Shown here: positions 26,344 to 35,373 of the stretch, piece by piece
Position numbering within the stretch: the stretch's first letter is position 1
Layout of the letters: the number at the start of each line of letters is the position of its first letter
NCBI RefSeq assembly: GCF_009795805.1
Contig: NZ_WTEY01000002.1
Coordinates: 62,001-126,000, forward strand
Direction: 5' to 3'
DNA: 64,000 bases
DNA from: Gilliamella sp. Pra-s52
GTDB taxonomy: Bacteria > Pseudomonadota > Gammaproteobacteria > Enterobacterales > Orbaceae
Position numbers and translations under genes: made by a program
The notes under the pieces: generated by a model
Database searches by the model: none
Told to the model about the DNA's origin: nothing
The model's input: only the letters and a program-made list of their open reading frames with translations

Positions 26344-26580
26344 TCAATGCGATTTTTTAATCCAATATTGATATGGTTCTGATTCTATCTGTAATGAGAG
26401 TAATTCGTGATCCATGTGGCGGCAAAAACTAGGAACATCGCGCGTCGTAGCAAAATCATCGGCAATAACATAAAGAACTTGCCCTATAGCAAGTTCTCGA
26501 ATGGTTTTTCTAATTAGCATAATAGGTTCAGGACAACGCAATCCAAGTGTATTGAGTTCTTTGTCTATAGTTATGTTCAT
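26344..26580 (-). CDS. tusA: Sulfurtransferase TusA
   Basis: A 78-residue TusA with the active-site motif [10 protein letters not shown] (Cys16) and the closing [15 protein letters not shown]. It passes persulfide sulfur from IscS to the TusBCD complex for 2-thiolation of tRNA wobble uridines. Follows yigL by 18 nt, in the same direction. Confidence 0.93.
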   Translation of the reverse strand: MNITIDKELNTLGLRCPEPIMLIRKTIRELAIGQVLYVIADDFATTRDVPSFCRHMDHELLSLQIESEPYQYWIKKSH

Positions 26581-26598
26581 TTTTTAATGTATTGATAA

Positions 26599-27402
26599 TT
26601 ATAAAAATAGCTTACTTAGATAATGAGGAACAGCATCTTGAGCGTTCGATCCAATCACTTCTAATTCTGGTAATAGTTTCTTTAATTCTGCACTACCATT
26701 TTGCATTATACATCCTTTACCTGCCACTTTTAGCATTTCGTAGTCGTTCATGCCATCACCAAAAGCGATGCTGTCTTTTAAACTGTAACCGAGTTTCTCA
26801 ACAACTTTTTTTAATGCGCTGCCTTTTGAAACATTTTCTGACATGACTTCAAGACAATTTAATGTTGAAAAGGCAACACTAATTTTATTGCCAAATTTAG
26901 CCTCTAGTCGATTTTTTAACTGAACAAGATGTGGATAAAGTGCATCATCGGTTGTTGTAAAATAAATTTTAGCAATATCATTAGTATCAAAATCAAGTGG
27001 ATTGAATAATTGATAAGTAAACTGTGTATCACGATAAAATTCTAACGAGAAAGTATCCTCTTTATTAATCAACCAATGATCACCACGATATAAATGAGTA
27101 TAAATTAATGGATCATCCATACTCATTTGAGCAATTTCACTCGCAAGCAAGGGGGAAATACTTTGGCTAAAGATTAAATTACCTTGACTATCATGCACCC
27201 TTGCGCCATTTGAGGTTATCATAAAAGCATCTATTTCCATATTTTCGCGCATTTGTGCGACATCAATATGGTGTCTGCCAGTTGCAAACACAAAATGAAT
27301 TCCTTTATTACGGAGTGCTTGAAGAACTTGTTTGGTATAAGGTGATAAGCTATGTTCAGGCGTTAATAAAGTCCCGTCTAAATCAGAAGCAACAACATGC
27401 AT
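26599..27402 (-). CDS. yigL: HAD-family phosphatase YigL
   Basis: A 267-residue Cof-type HAD phosphatase. Motif I DLDGTLL (residues 7-13), motif II TSNGARV, motif III Lys near SKGSALKK and motif IV FGDGMNDYEML. It is nearly colinear with E. coli YigL, including RHHIDV, MITSNGARVHD and the AVPHYL end. YigL dephosphorylates sugar phosphates and pyridoxal phosphate in the cytoplasm. Confidence 0.92.
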   Translation of the reverse strand: MHVVASDLDGTLLTPEHSLSPYTKQVLQALRNKGIHFVFATGRHHIDVAQMRENMEIDAFMITSNGARVHDSQGNLIFSQSISPLLASEIAQMSMDDPLIYTHLYRGDHWLINKEDTFSLEFYRDTQFTYQLFNPLDFDTNDIAKIYFTTTDDALYPHLVQLKNRLEAKFGNKISVAFSTLNCLEVMSENVSKGSALKKVVEKLGYSLKDSIAFGDGMNDYEMLKVAGKGCIMQNGSAELKKLLPELEVIGSNAQDAVPHYLSKLFL

Positions 27403-27520
27403 AATATTCTCGACTTTTATAATAAATGATAATAATGACTAAGATAATATACTTTGAACTGTAATGAGGCATCAAAGTAAAACAAAAATAGGTCAAAGTA
27501 TAATACAACTCCGTTAACAT

Positions 27521-28846
27521 TTACTCAACTAATTGTGGTGTAATAAAAATAACTAACTCACGTTTTTGCTGTTTTTTGCTGTTGTGTATAAATAAATTGC
27601 CAATTACAGGCACGTCACCAACACCTGGAACTTTACGTTTGTTATTAGTATTAACCTGTTGAAAGATTCCCCCTAATACAAGGGTTTCCCCATTTTTTAT
27701 TTGCACTTGTGTTTTGATTTCTTGTGTATCAATTGCAAGCGCTTCGCCACCATCACTACGTTTTATTGAACGCCCTGCTGTATTTTGTGTAATATATAAA
27801 TCTAAAATCATGCGATCATCAGACAGTATTTTAGGGGTCACTTCTAACCCCAATACCGCTGGTTTAAACTCAATCGATGTCGCGCCATTGCTACCACTAG
27901 ACACTTCGTAAGGAATTTCGGTACCTTGTTTTATCGATGCCATGTTTTGATTAGAAGTAAGTAAATTTGGACTAGCAATAATTTCTAGTTGATTTTCAGA
28001 TTCAAGCGCTGATAATTCCAAATTCAACAAACTTCCCGATAGTTTTGCTAAATTAAACCCCACCGTTGTAGTAGGATGTGCTACACCAAGACTAACATCA
28101 AACTGATCCAATAATTGCGATGACTTACCAGCATACCCCCATTTAATACCAAGCTGTGACATGCTTTCATCACTCATAGTGACAATATGAGCTGAAATAT
28201 GAACTTGAGGCATGGGTTTATCAAGTGTTTTTACCAATTTTTTGATTTGAGTAAATTGTTTAGCTAAATCAGTAATAATCAGTGAATTGGTACGTTTATC
28301 GAGTGCTACCTTTCCCCTTTCTGAAAGTAGCCCTTGCTGGTGAATTGTCTCGATTAACGTTGTTGGATCTGCATGATTAATCGGTATTGATAACGAGCTA
28401 AGCGGTTGGTTAAACTCTTGTTCTTTTTGCGCTAATTGTTGTTTTTGTAACAATATTTCAGGATCTGGTGATTTAGAAATAAACAAAATATTGTCATCAA
28501 TTTCTGCGTGTAAATTTGCTGAATCTAATACGATCTTTAATGCTTTATTCCAATCAACGTTATTTAGTTTAATGGTTTGCTTTATGGGTAAATCTTCTAT
28601 CATAACCAAATTCATCTGTTTACTATCAGCTAGTGCCTGTAAAATGATGGCAATGTCGGTTTGATAAAATGTCATTGAGACATTTTTTTGCTGTTTGGCA
28701 TTTAATGATTGATCGATATGGGCATAACAGGCTTTTATTCCAATGATAAAAAAAATAAAAATAATTGTTATTGCCAAATTGCTTTTAGTTTGAGTAATAA
28801 GGCTAATATAGTGATTTAGCCGTTGGTTCTTAACATTGTTATTCAT
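27521..28846 (-). CDS. hofQ: HofQ/ComE-type secretin for DNA uptake
   Basis: A secretin of about 441 residues from ATG 28846 (MNNNVKNQ). That start overlaps hofP by 8 nt; the longer frame upstream runs inside hofP. A hydrophobic signal near residues 25-42 is followed by a secretin N0 domain (MTFYQTDIAIILQALAD), one N1/KH domain (PINHADPTTLIETI, LDKRTNSLIITD) and the beta-barrel secretin domain with VPGVGDVPVIGNLF and the ELVIFITPQLV end. It should form the outer-membrane pore for DNA uptake or a type IV pilus. Last gene of the hof operon. Confidence 0.9.
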   Translation of the reverse strand: MNNNVKNQRLNHYISLITQTKSNLAITIIFIFFIIGIKACYAHIDQSLNAKQQKNVSMTFYQTDIAIILQALADSKQMNLVMIEDLPIKQTIKLNNVDWNKALKIVLDSANLHAEIDDNILFISKSPDPEILLQKQQLAQKEQEFNQPLSSLSIPINHADPTTLIETIHQQGLLSERGKVALDKRTNSLIITDLAKQFTQIKKLVKTLDKPMPQVHISAHIVTMSDESMSQLGIKWGYAGKSSQLLDQFDVSLGVAHPTTTVGFNLAKLSGSLLNLELSALESENQLEIIASPNLLTSNQNMASIKQGTEIPYEVSSGSNGATSIEFKPAVLGLEVTPKILSDDRMILDLYITQNTAGRSIKRSDGGEALAIDTQEIKTQVQIKNGETLVLGGIFQQVNTNNKRKVPGVGDVPVIGNLFIHNSKKQQKRELVIFITPQLVE

Positions 28847-29210
28847 TGATAGGCATTGTCCATGATACAGTGTTATGGCAATAATCAGGTAGATTTGCTT
28901 GCCAAATAATTTTATCGTTAAGTAAAGATTGCACATGCCAAGGAAATAAGACATTTGGCACAGCATCATCGGTTATTGCTAGCCATTGATTATCGGATAC
29001 TAGCCAAATCTGTTGATAATTTTGATCTATTTGTTTCATTATTCCCCTAAAATGCCAAATTTGAATTTGTTCAAGCAGTTGTTCGGTTTGTTCACTACAA
29101 GAAATCGAATAATATGGTTGAAAAGGATCCCGTTCTAAAGGCTTGTCTGCTTTTAGGTCAAAACAGACAAAAAACAATAAACCGATGCATAAAAATAAAT
29201 AACGCATCAC
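28839..29210 (-). CDS. hofP: HofP-like (PilP-type) periplasmic protein
   Basis: A 123-residue protein with signal peptide (residues 1-21) and the PilP/HofP start of the mature part, RDPFQPYYSISCSEQ, followed by IWHFRGIMKQID and a small beta domain ending near the tetrapeptide AVPNV. It overlaps hofO by 4 nt and hofQ by 8 nt. PilP-like proteins link the inner-membrane subcomplex to the secretin. Sequence similarity is weak, context strong. Confidence 0.78.
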   Translation of the reverse strand: MMRYLFLCIGLLFFVCFDLKADKPLERDPFQPYYSISCSEQTEQLLEQIQIWHFRGIMKQIDQNYQQIWLVSDNQWLAITDDAVPNVLFPWHVQSLLNDKIIWQANLPDYCHNTVSWTMPINE

Positions 29211-29680
29211 TCATTATCCTTTTTAAACAATAATGTAAAGGTGATCTGTAACTGCTGATCTTGTTTACTAATTTTTAGGTTTTGAAAATCAAGAAAATAA
29301 AAATCATTGGTTAATGATGAAATTAAATTCATAAAATTAAAAAACTGACCATTTAGCTCTATATCCCAGTTCACTGTTTGGTCTGCTTGATAGCGCTTAA
29401 AGGCACTTAACACTAGGTGATGTTGTTCGATCGCCTGTGCTAGCTCTTGTTCTGATATCAAACTATATAAACTATTTTTACTTGTTTGATAACGATTCAC
29501 TTTGTTCTGTAATAGCTGCGTTTCAGTGATTTTTTGTTGATATGCGTTGGCATTTAATCTAGCTTGTTGCTCAATATCGTGGATAAAAAATAGATAAACA
29601 ACTGCAAAAACTGCCAAACAACAAAATATAGACAGCAGATATTGTTGCCAAATTGGGCGATTAAAAAAATCATTGTTCAT
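29207..29680 (-). CDS. hofO: HofO-like (PilO-type) inner-membrane protein
   Basis: About 157 residues from ATG 29680 (MNNDFFNRP). One N-terminal membrane helix (QQYLLSIFCCLAVFAVVYLF) is followed by a coiled coil (residues 40-75) and a ferredoxin-like C-terminal domain, the layout of PilO/HofO. It overlaps the upstream fused gene by 11 nt. It likely pairs with the PilN-like half of the fused protein. Confidence 0.78.
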   Translation of the reverse strand: MNNDFFNRPIWQQYLLSIFCCLAVFAVVYLFFIHDIEQQARLNANAYQQKITETQLLQNKVNRYQTSKNSLYSLISEQELAQAIEQHHLVLSAFKRYQADQTVNWDIELNGQFFNFMNLISSLTNDFYFLDFQNLKISKQDQQLQITFTLLFKKDNE

Positions 29681-30620
29681 TAAGGCGCATTTCCATTTCA
29701 AAAACTAAGTTCGTTTTATTAGATAAGACGCTATTTATTTGACTGTTGTTGATATTTTTCATTGTTAACAGATTCTGATTAAAATTAGTTAATTCAACAT
29801 AGCTAAAACTTTGCCCATCAATCCTAATTTTTTGGTGTTCATAATAAAAAGAATTCAACCAAATAACCGAAGGCAATTGTTCTGAAAACAACAATAATGC
29901 ATTTTGGATCTGCTTTTGACTTAATGATGGGTTAGGTAAGTAACTAGATAATTCAGCCGTGAGTTTTTGTACTACCTGCTGTTGTTCTAGTAGTTTTTGC
30001 TCATAATATTGCTGTTCATTTCGCGCTTGAATCCACCAATAACAAAGCAAACAGCTAATTATGCCGATAAAACTAACAATTGTGTACGCTAATTGCTGTT
30101 GATGTTTTATTTGCTTTTCTTGTCGCCAAGGTAAAAAATTAATTTCAGCATGGTCAAATCGACAACCAACAAATGTTAATCGTAGTTCATATTTTTTAAA
30201 AATATTTACCCAATTTTCAATGTTATTGCGCTCAGTTATCATCACTGTAACGTATTTATTTTGTTTGGTTGGATAAACAAAATCAAAAAATACATTTTTA
30301 GTGGGTAATTGAAATAATTTATAAATGTTAGCTTCAATATATAAAATTAATTCACTTAATTTTAACTTTATGTCTGGTAAAGTAAGTTGTTGTGTTTGGA
30401 TTAAATTGACGTCCAAATTAAGTTCAAATTCAGTCCGTCCCACAAATTTCTTTTGTAAATCACTTAAAAATAAATCGATATCAGCTTCATTTTGATAATG
30501 AAATGCAACTAAATCATCGCTCATATCTAATGTAGTGACTTGCTTGGCAGAGCTCACTGTCTTATATCGTAAAATAGTGGGCTGAACATAAATAATGACA
30601 CGTTCTTTATTAAAAACCAT
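29670..30620 (-). CDS. Fused HofM-HofN (PilM-PilN-like) protein
   Basis: A 316-residue protein. Residues 1-165 resemble a shortened HofM/PilM. Then AEINFLPWRQEKQIKHQQQ appears near residue 170, which is the canonical start of PilN/HofN proteins, followed by a membrane helix (IVSFIGIISCLLCYWW), a coiled coil and the PilN ferredoxin-like domain. In E. coli these are separate proteins of 259 and 179 residues. Here no stop separates them and the HofM part lacks roughly a third of its length. First gene of the operon; the upstream 203-nt gap leads to the tRNA operon, transcribed away. Confidence 0.75.
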   Translation of the reverse strand: MVFNKERVIIYVQPTILRYKTVSSAKQVTTLDMSDDLVAFHYQNEADIDLFLSDLQKKFVGRTEFELNLDVNLIQTQQLTLPDIKLKLSELILYIEANIYKLFQLPTKNVFFDFVYPTKQNKYVTVMITERNNIENWVNIFKKYELRLTFVGCRFDHAEINFLPWRQEKQIKHQQQLAYTIVSFIGIISCLLCYWWIQARNEQQYYEQKLLEQQQVVQKLTAELSSYLPNPSLSQKQIQNALLLFSEQLPSVIWLNSFYYEHQKIRIDGQSFSYVELTNFNQNLLTMKNINNSQINSVLSNKTNLVFEMEMRLNEQ

Positions 30621-30778
30621 GATTGATTAACTTTTTATTTGTGATAACCGAATCGCTTCATCATAGTAATTCTTTACTAAATAAAAATAGAGAAAAGTAA
30701 TTTTTGCGAACTATCACCCAAAAAATGTTTAAAATTAAATCGAACAAAGCCGATTTTAGAGAAATTTAAAAAAAAAGG

Positions 30779-30806
30779 TTGACTGAAATAAGACGTGCCT
30801 TATAAT
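30779..30806 (+). promoter_or_regulatory. Promoter of the tRNA-Val/Lys operon
   Basis: TTGACT (30779-30784), 16-nt spacer, perfect TATAAT (30801-30806), 17 nt before the first tRNA. A GC-poor discriminator follows. Strong sigma70 promoter by sequence. Confidence 0.88.
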
Positions 30807-30823
30807 GCACATCCACACGGTAA

Positions 30824-30899
30824 GGGTGATTAGCTCAGTTGGGAGAGCACCTCCCTTACAAGGAGGGGGTCACTGGTTCGAACCCGGTATCACCCACCA
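30824..30899 (+). tRNA. valT: tRNA-Val (UAC), copy 1
   Basis: 76 nt with GGGTGAT/ATCACCC acceptor, CTTACAA anticodon loop (TAC), GGTTCGAAC T arm and encoded CCA. Identical to the next copy. Confidence 0.96.
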
Positions 30900-30935
30900 A
30901 TCTTTACCGTGACGTTTTAGAAATAAAAACATTTG

Positions 30936-31011
30936 GGGTGATTAGCTCAGTTGGGAGAGCACCTCCCTTACAAGGAGGGGGTCACTGGTTCGAACCCGGT
31001 ATCACCCACCA
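30936..31011 (+). tRNA. valT: tRNA-Val (UAC), copy 2
   Basis: Exact repeat of the first tRNA-Val, 36 nt downstream, in the same transcript. Confidence 0.96.
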
Positions 31012-31020
31012 TCTTAAGAT

Positions 31021-31096
31021 GGGTCGTTAGCTCAGTCGGTAGAGCAGCGGACTTTTAATCCGTTGGTCGAGCGTTCGAATCGCTCACGACCCACCA
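31021..31096 (+). tRNA. lysT: tRNA-Lys (UUU)
   Basis: 76 nt with GGGTCGT/ACGACCC acceptor, CTTTTAA anticodon loop (TTT), GTTCGAATC T arm and encoded CCA. Only 9 nt after the second tRNA-Val, as in enterobacterial valT-lysW type clusters. Confidence 0.96.
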
Positions 31097-31256
31097 TTTG
31101 ATTATACTATTCCAAAACAAATCAGATTAATCTAATTAAACAAAAAATCGAAGATAACACTACGCTAACGTTAGAAAATCTCCCCAAAACAACAAATAGT
31201 TACAAAAATCATAACAACCTTTTTAAGGTTTTCCATTCATGGTTAAATTTGTCTTT

Positions 31257-31289
31257 AAGATAAAAAGAAAAAACAGTTCTTTTTATCTT
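31257..31289. terminator. AT-rich hairpin between the tRNA operon and argO
   Basis: Perfect 13-bp inverted repeat AAGATAAAAAGAA / TTCTTTTTATCTT with a 7-nt loop. It separates convergent units and could stop transcription from both sides. A smaller AACCTT/AAGGTT hairpin precedes it at 31216-31230. Confidence 0.55.
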
Positions 31290-31305
31290 ATAAAGTACCA
31301 TAATA

Positions 31306-31932
31306 TTAATAACTATCAAAAACATACCAAGCTAATTGATAAGCGATATAAAACATCGTACACCCAATCAAAAAGTCCAATATGATCCAAACCTTTTTTT
31401 GTTTAAATAGCGGTGTTAGCAGTCTTGCACCATAACCTATCCCAAAAAACCAAATGAACGAAACACAAACAGCACCAATTAAAAAAGCCAATTTTTGTTC
31501 ATTTGTTAATGTACTAGCAATACCACCCACAATAACAACGGTATCTAAATAAACATGAGGATTGAGTAAAGTAACAGCCAAGGTTGCTAGTATCACTTTG
31601 GATAAACGACTATTTTGCAAATTTTGAGATTCTATTTGCAAATAACTATTACCTTGAACGGCACTTTTAAAAGCTGAAAAACCATACCAACTCAAAAAAA
31701 TCGCTCCTAAAGTGGCAAGAATACGAGTTATTAGCAGATTAGTACTAATAAATGTCCCCACTCCCAAAATACCTACTGACATTAGTGCAAAATCACAGAC
31801 AAAGCAGATTACTACTACAAAAAAGATATAATTTTTTAATATCCCTTGTTTAAGCACAAATAAATTTTGAGCCCCAATGGCAATAATTAGACTTGCTGAA
31901 ATTAATGCACCTCGTAATATTTCTGATAGCAT
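31306..31932 (-). CDS. argO: LysE/ArgO-family amino acid exporter
   Basis: About 208 residues from ATG 31932 (MLSEILRGALISASLIIAIG); the longer frame adds 29 hydrophilic residues unlikely to be real. Six membrane helices, the LysE start GAQNLFVLKQGI and the NPHVYLDT motif are typical of ArgO/LysE arginine and lysine exporters. Monocistronic, facing the tRNA operon. Substrate is assigned by family resemblance only. Confidence 0.85.
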   Translation of the reverse strand: MLSEILRGALISASLIIAIGAQNLFVLKQGILKNYIFFVVVICFVCDFALMSVGILGVGTFISTNLLITRILATLGAIFLSWYGFSAFKSAVQGNSYLQIESQNLQNSRLSKVILATLAVTLLNPHVYLDTVVIVGGIASTLTNEQKLAFLIGAVCVSFIWFFGIGYGARLLTPLFKQKKVWIILDFLIGCTMFYIAYQLAWYVFDSY

Positions 31933-32144
31933 TTTGTGATAATTGTTATGCAAATGTAAAACAGGGGGAGAATATATATCATCTCCTTTGTAAATCGTCA
32001 ATAAACTACTAATCGACACATTGATATATCTTAAATAACTCAGGTAAAATAAAGAGAATTTTGCAACGAATATATCCTAGCTTCAATTTTCACTTAACGA
32101 CCAATAAACTGGTTATTTGTTTAGCGTCACCTTAAGGATTGAAT

Positions 32145-32951
32145 ATGATTTTTGAGTTTCTAATCTTTCTCTGTATTGGTGCAGCCGCAGGGTTATTAGC
32201 GGGTATGTTTGGTGTTGGGGGTGGCGCATTAATTGTGCCTGCTTTAATCTTCACTTTGAGTTATTTCAATCTGGGCGAGGCATGGATTAACCATATTGCT
32301 ATTGCGACATCATTAGCCACAATTATTGGCACTAGTTTATCATCTAGCTATATACACAATAAAAACCACAATATTCAGTGGCCAATCCTAAAAAAAATGG
32401 TTTTAGGTTGTATAATTGGTACGTTATGTGGTTCGTATATGACGCCTTATATTCCAGGAAATTGGTTAAAATGGATTTTTATTCTATTTCTTATCTATGT
32501 AAGTGTTAAATTTATTTTACAGATAGACAAAAAACAAGAAAATCAATTCAGTAAAGATACTTCTTTTAATAATTACATTTTTGTATTTGCTGGCACTGTA
32601 ATTGGTATTTTCTCCGCTCTTGTCGGCGTTGGTGGCGGTGTATTAGTTATTCCTTTTTTGAAAAGGTGTGGTGTAGATATGCGTAAAGCAATTGGGACAT
32701 CGGCCGCATTTACCTTACCAGTTGCGATTGGTGGAACCATTGGTTATATAATAGCTGGTTGGAATAACTCACAATTGCCACAATATTGTTTAGGTTTTGT
32801 TTATTTACCTGCAGCATTAGTTATTATGTTAGCAAGTATACCGATGGCTAAAGTAGGTGTGCAAATTGCGCAAAAATTATCAATAAAAAAATTAATCCGA
32901 TTTTTTGGTCTTTTTCTATTATTGCTAGCCATAAAGTTAACCATTTCTTAG
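32145..32951 (+). CDS. TauE/SafE-family sulfite exporter-like permease
   Basis: About 268 residues, eight predicted membrane helices in two repeats. Each repeat starts with the family glycine motif (AGMFGVGGGALIVPAL at residues ~20-35 and SALVGVGGGVLVIPFL at ~165-180). Start is ATG 32145 with AAGGA 6 nt upstream. Members move sulfur-containing organic anions such as sulfite, sulfoacetate or taurine products. Ends at a palindromic terminator shared with mltB. Confidence 0.87.
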   Translation: MIFEFLIFLCIGAAAGLLAGMFGVGGGALIVPALIFTLSYFNLGEAWINHIAIATSLATIIGTSLSSSYIHNKNHNIQWPILKKMVLGCIIGTLCGSYMTPYIPGNWLKWIFILFLIYVSVKFILQIDKKQENQFSKDTSFNNYIFVFAGTVIGIFSALVGVGGGVLVIPFLKRCGVDMRKAIGTSAAFTLPVAIGGTIGYIIAGWNNSQLPQYCLGFVYLPAALVIMLASIPMAKVGVQIAQKLSIKKLIRFFGLFLLLLAIKLTIS

Positions 32952-32967
32952 TATTATTGCCACAAAA

Positions 32968-32987
32968 AAGGTCGCAATTGCGACCTT
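32968..32987. terminator. Bidirectional terminator
   Basis: AAGGTCGCAATTGCGACCTT is a perfect 20-bp palindrome between the convergent TauE-family and mltB genes, preceded by six A (a T run on the minus strand). Confidence 0.75.
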
Positions 32988-33035
32988 AAACCTATAACAC
33001 AAGCCAATATTCGATTAGTACTAAGCAAAAAATCG

Positions 33036-34109
33036 TTATCTTGCGTCTTTTACCGCCAGCCCTAATTGCCAAACGGCCATGGCATAATGTGTACTGTGAT
33101 TATAACGGGTGATAGTATAAAAGTTTGGTAATCCATACCAAAATTGATAACTATCCCCCACATCAAGCCGTAATAAGCTAACTTGCGTATGTCCATCTAA
33201 AGAGCTTCGAGGCTTTAATCCCGATTTTGCAAGCTCTTCAATTGAGTATTTGGTACTAAAACCAGTATTAAGAGATGGAGCTTGACCATCAGCAATGACC
33301 GCTACTTTTTTACCTCGTTGCCAACCATGTGATTTAAAATAATTAGCTACACTACCGATAGCATCAACAGGATCCCATAAATCAATATGCCCATCATGAT
33401 TAAAATCGACAGCGTGACGTCTAAATGCTGAAGGCATAAATTGACCATATCCCATTGCTCCGGCAAACGATCCGCTTAAATCAAAAGGATCAACGCCTTC
33501 ATCTCGACACATTACCAAAAAGTCTTCTAGCTCATTAGAAAAGTACTGTGCACGCCTTGGGTAATAAAAAGCCAGCGTTGATAGAGCATCAATAATTTTG
33601 GTTTTACCCATTACTCTGCCCCAACCGGTTTCGACACCAATAATACCAACAATAATTTCGGGTGGAACACCGTATTCATTATAAGCACGCTGTAGTTCTT
33701 TTTGGTATTGATTCCAAAATTCAACACCTCGAGGAAGGTTACTTGCAGTAATAAATTTATTTTTATATCGAATCCAAGCGCCATTTGGTACTGTTGATGA
33801 ACCTGCTTTTGGCGCTTGTTTATCCATTAAATTAATGGCCCAATCAAGCTTATTGGCTTGTGCAAGCACATTACGCAACTGTTGGCGGTTAAAACCATGT
33901 TTACTAACCATTCTATCGATAAACTTTTCTTGATCGACCGCTAATGGGGCACTTGTGTTTTTTTCCTGATTGTGATCTTTTTCAAGATAAACCCCACCTT
34001 TGACATTGGTATGTCCACGGTGTTCTTTCATTGGTGATGTTGGCGATCGCTTATTACTACAAGCTGTAAGTAATAAAATTAAACTAACAAAAACGATAAT
34101 GCGTTGCAT
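33036..34109 (-). CDS. mltB: Membrane-bound lytic murein transglycosylase B
   Basis: About 357 residues from ATG 34109 (MQRIIVFV), close to the E. coli 361. Lipobox LLTAC places the lipidated Cys at residue 17. The lysozyme-like domain carries catalytic Glu160 in GIIGVETGWGRVMGKT, followed by GAMGYGQFMPSAFR and DFNHDGHIDLWDP, a calcium-binding EF-hand-like loop. It cleaves glycan strands giving 1,6-anhydro-muropeptides, substrates that the nearby AmpG permease would recover. Upstream neighbour ldhA is on the same strand, 55 nt away. Confidence 0.94.
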   Translation of the reverse strand: MQRIIVFVSLILLLTACSNKRSPTSPMKEHRGHTNVKGGVYLEKDHNQEKNTSAPLAVDQEKFIDRMVSKHGFNRQQLRNVLAQANKLDWAINLMDKQAPKAGSSTVPNGAWIRYKNKFITASNLPRGVEFWNQYQKELQRAYNEYGVPPEIIVGIIGVETGWGRVMGKTKIIDALSTLAFYYPRRAQYFSNELEDFLVMCRDEGVDPFDLSGSFAGAMGYGQFMPSAFRRHAVDFNHDGHIDLWDPVDAIGSVANYFKSHGWQRGKKVAVIADGQAPSLNTGFSTKYSIEELAKSGLKPRSSLDGHTQVSLLRLDVGDSYQFWYGLPNFYTITRYNHSTHYAMAVWQLGLAVKDAR

Positions 34110-34164
34110 AAAAAACCATATTTTAAGTAGTTGAAAAATCGACAACATCATAAAATATTTATTG

Positions 34165-35166
34165 TTATTTAACAATATTTGGACATGGTTTACCTTCAGA
34201 TATTTGCTTAATATTATTTAACGTGGTATCAGAAATATTCAATAACGCTTCTTGTGTTAAAAAGGCTTGATGACCAGTAAAAATAACGTTATGACAAGAA
34301 GACAAACGGCGAAAAACATCATCTAAAATAACATCATTAGATTTATCTTCAAAAAAGAGATCACGTTCATTTTCATAAACATCCATCCCCAAAGCACCTA
34401 TTTTTGATTGTTTTAATGCATCAATTGCGGCTGTTGCGTCAAGTAATGCTCCACGACTGGTATTGATAATCATCACACCATCTTTCATCTTTTGAAAAGA
34501 TTCTTTATTCAATAAATGATAATTTTCAGGCGTCATTGGGCAATGTAGCGTAATCACATCTGATTTTGCATATAACTCATCTAACTCAACATATTGTGCC
34601 CCTAACTCAACTGCAATATCATTTGGATAAGGATCATAAGCAAGAATATGCATACCAAAACCTTTCAAGATGCGGATAACAGCTTGACCAATTTTGCCAG
34701 TACCAATAACCCCAGCAGTACGATTGTGCATATTAAAGCCAGTCAAGCCATCTAACGAAAAGTTTGCATCACGAGTTCGTTGATAAGCCTTATGAGTTCT
34801 TCTGTTTAGTGTCATCATTAATGCCACTGCATGTTCCGCAACAGCTTCGGGAGAATAAGCAGGAACACGGACAACAGTAATGCCTAGTTTTTCAGCCTCG
34901 CCTAAATCAACATTATCAAACCCAGCACAGCGAAGTGCTAAAATTTTAATACCAAAACTGGCTAATTTTTGAAGTACTTTTTTATCTATTTCATCGTTCA
35001 CAAATGCACAGACCGCATCATAACCTTGGGCAGTAACCACTGTTTTATGACTTAATTTATGCTCATAATATTCAATATCAAAACCAAATTTTTTATTTGT
35101 GATGTCTAAATGTTCTTTGTCATAATGCTTACTACTAAAGACAGCAACTTTGATTGAACTTTTCAT
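34165..35166 (-). CDS. ldhA: Fermentative D-lactate dehydrogenase
   Basis: A 333-residue D-2-hydroxyacid dehydrogenase with start MKSSIKVAVFSSKHYDKEHL typical of LdhA. Key elements: RCAGFDNVDL, NAD-binding GTGKIGQAVIRIL (residues ~152-164), substrate Arg in NTSRGALLD, acid in MDVYENERDLFFED and catalytic His in FTGHQAFLT. It reduces pyruvate to D-lactate with NADH, consistent with a fermentative gut lifestyle. Confidence 0.95.
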   Translation of the reverse strand: MKSSIKVAVFSSKHYDKEHLDITNKKFGFDIEYYEHKLSHKTVVTAQGYDAVCAFVNDEIDKKVLQKLASFGIKILALRCAGFDNVDLGEAEKLGITVVRVPAYSPEAVAEHAVALMMTLNRRTHKAYQRTRDANFSLDGLTGFNMHNRTAGVIGTGKIGQAVIRILKGFGMHILAYDPYPNDIAVELGAQYVELDELYAKSDVITLHCPMTPENYHLLNKESFQKMKDGVMIINTSRGALLDATAAIDALKQSKIGALGMDVYENERDLFFEDKSNDVILDDVFRRLSSCHNVIFTGHQAFLTQEALLNISDTTLNNIKQISEGKPCPNIVK

Positions 35167-35373
35167 ATTACTGAACCCCTTTTGATGATAATTAGTTAAT
35201 TTTTAACTGAATATTGGCATTAAATTTTATACTGAAACATATTTATTCAATACCACTCTTGGTTTTTTGAAAAATGACTTTAGGTAACGGTTTATCTTGG
35301 CTTGTAGAATTATTTTTTGGTGTTGTGTGATATGATAACACTTTGCAAAAAAACTAACCATTAAAGTTAAATA

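Noticed and set aside
30839-31030. A 63-codon plus-strand ORF
   Set aside because: It reads through the two tRNA-Val genes and is not protein-coding.
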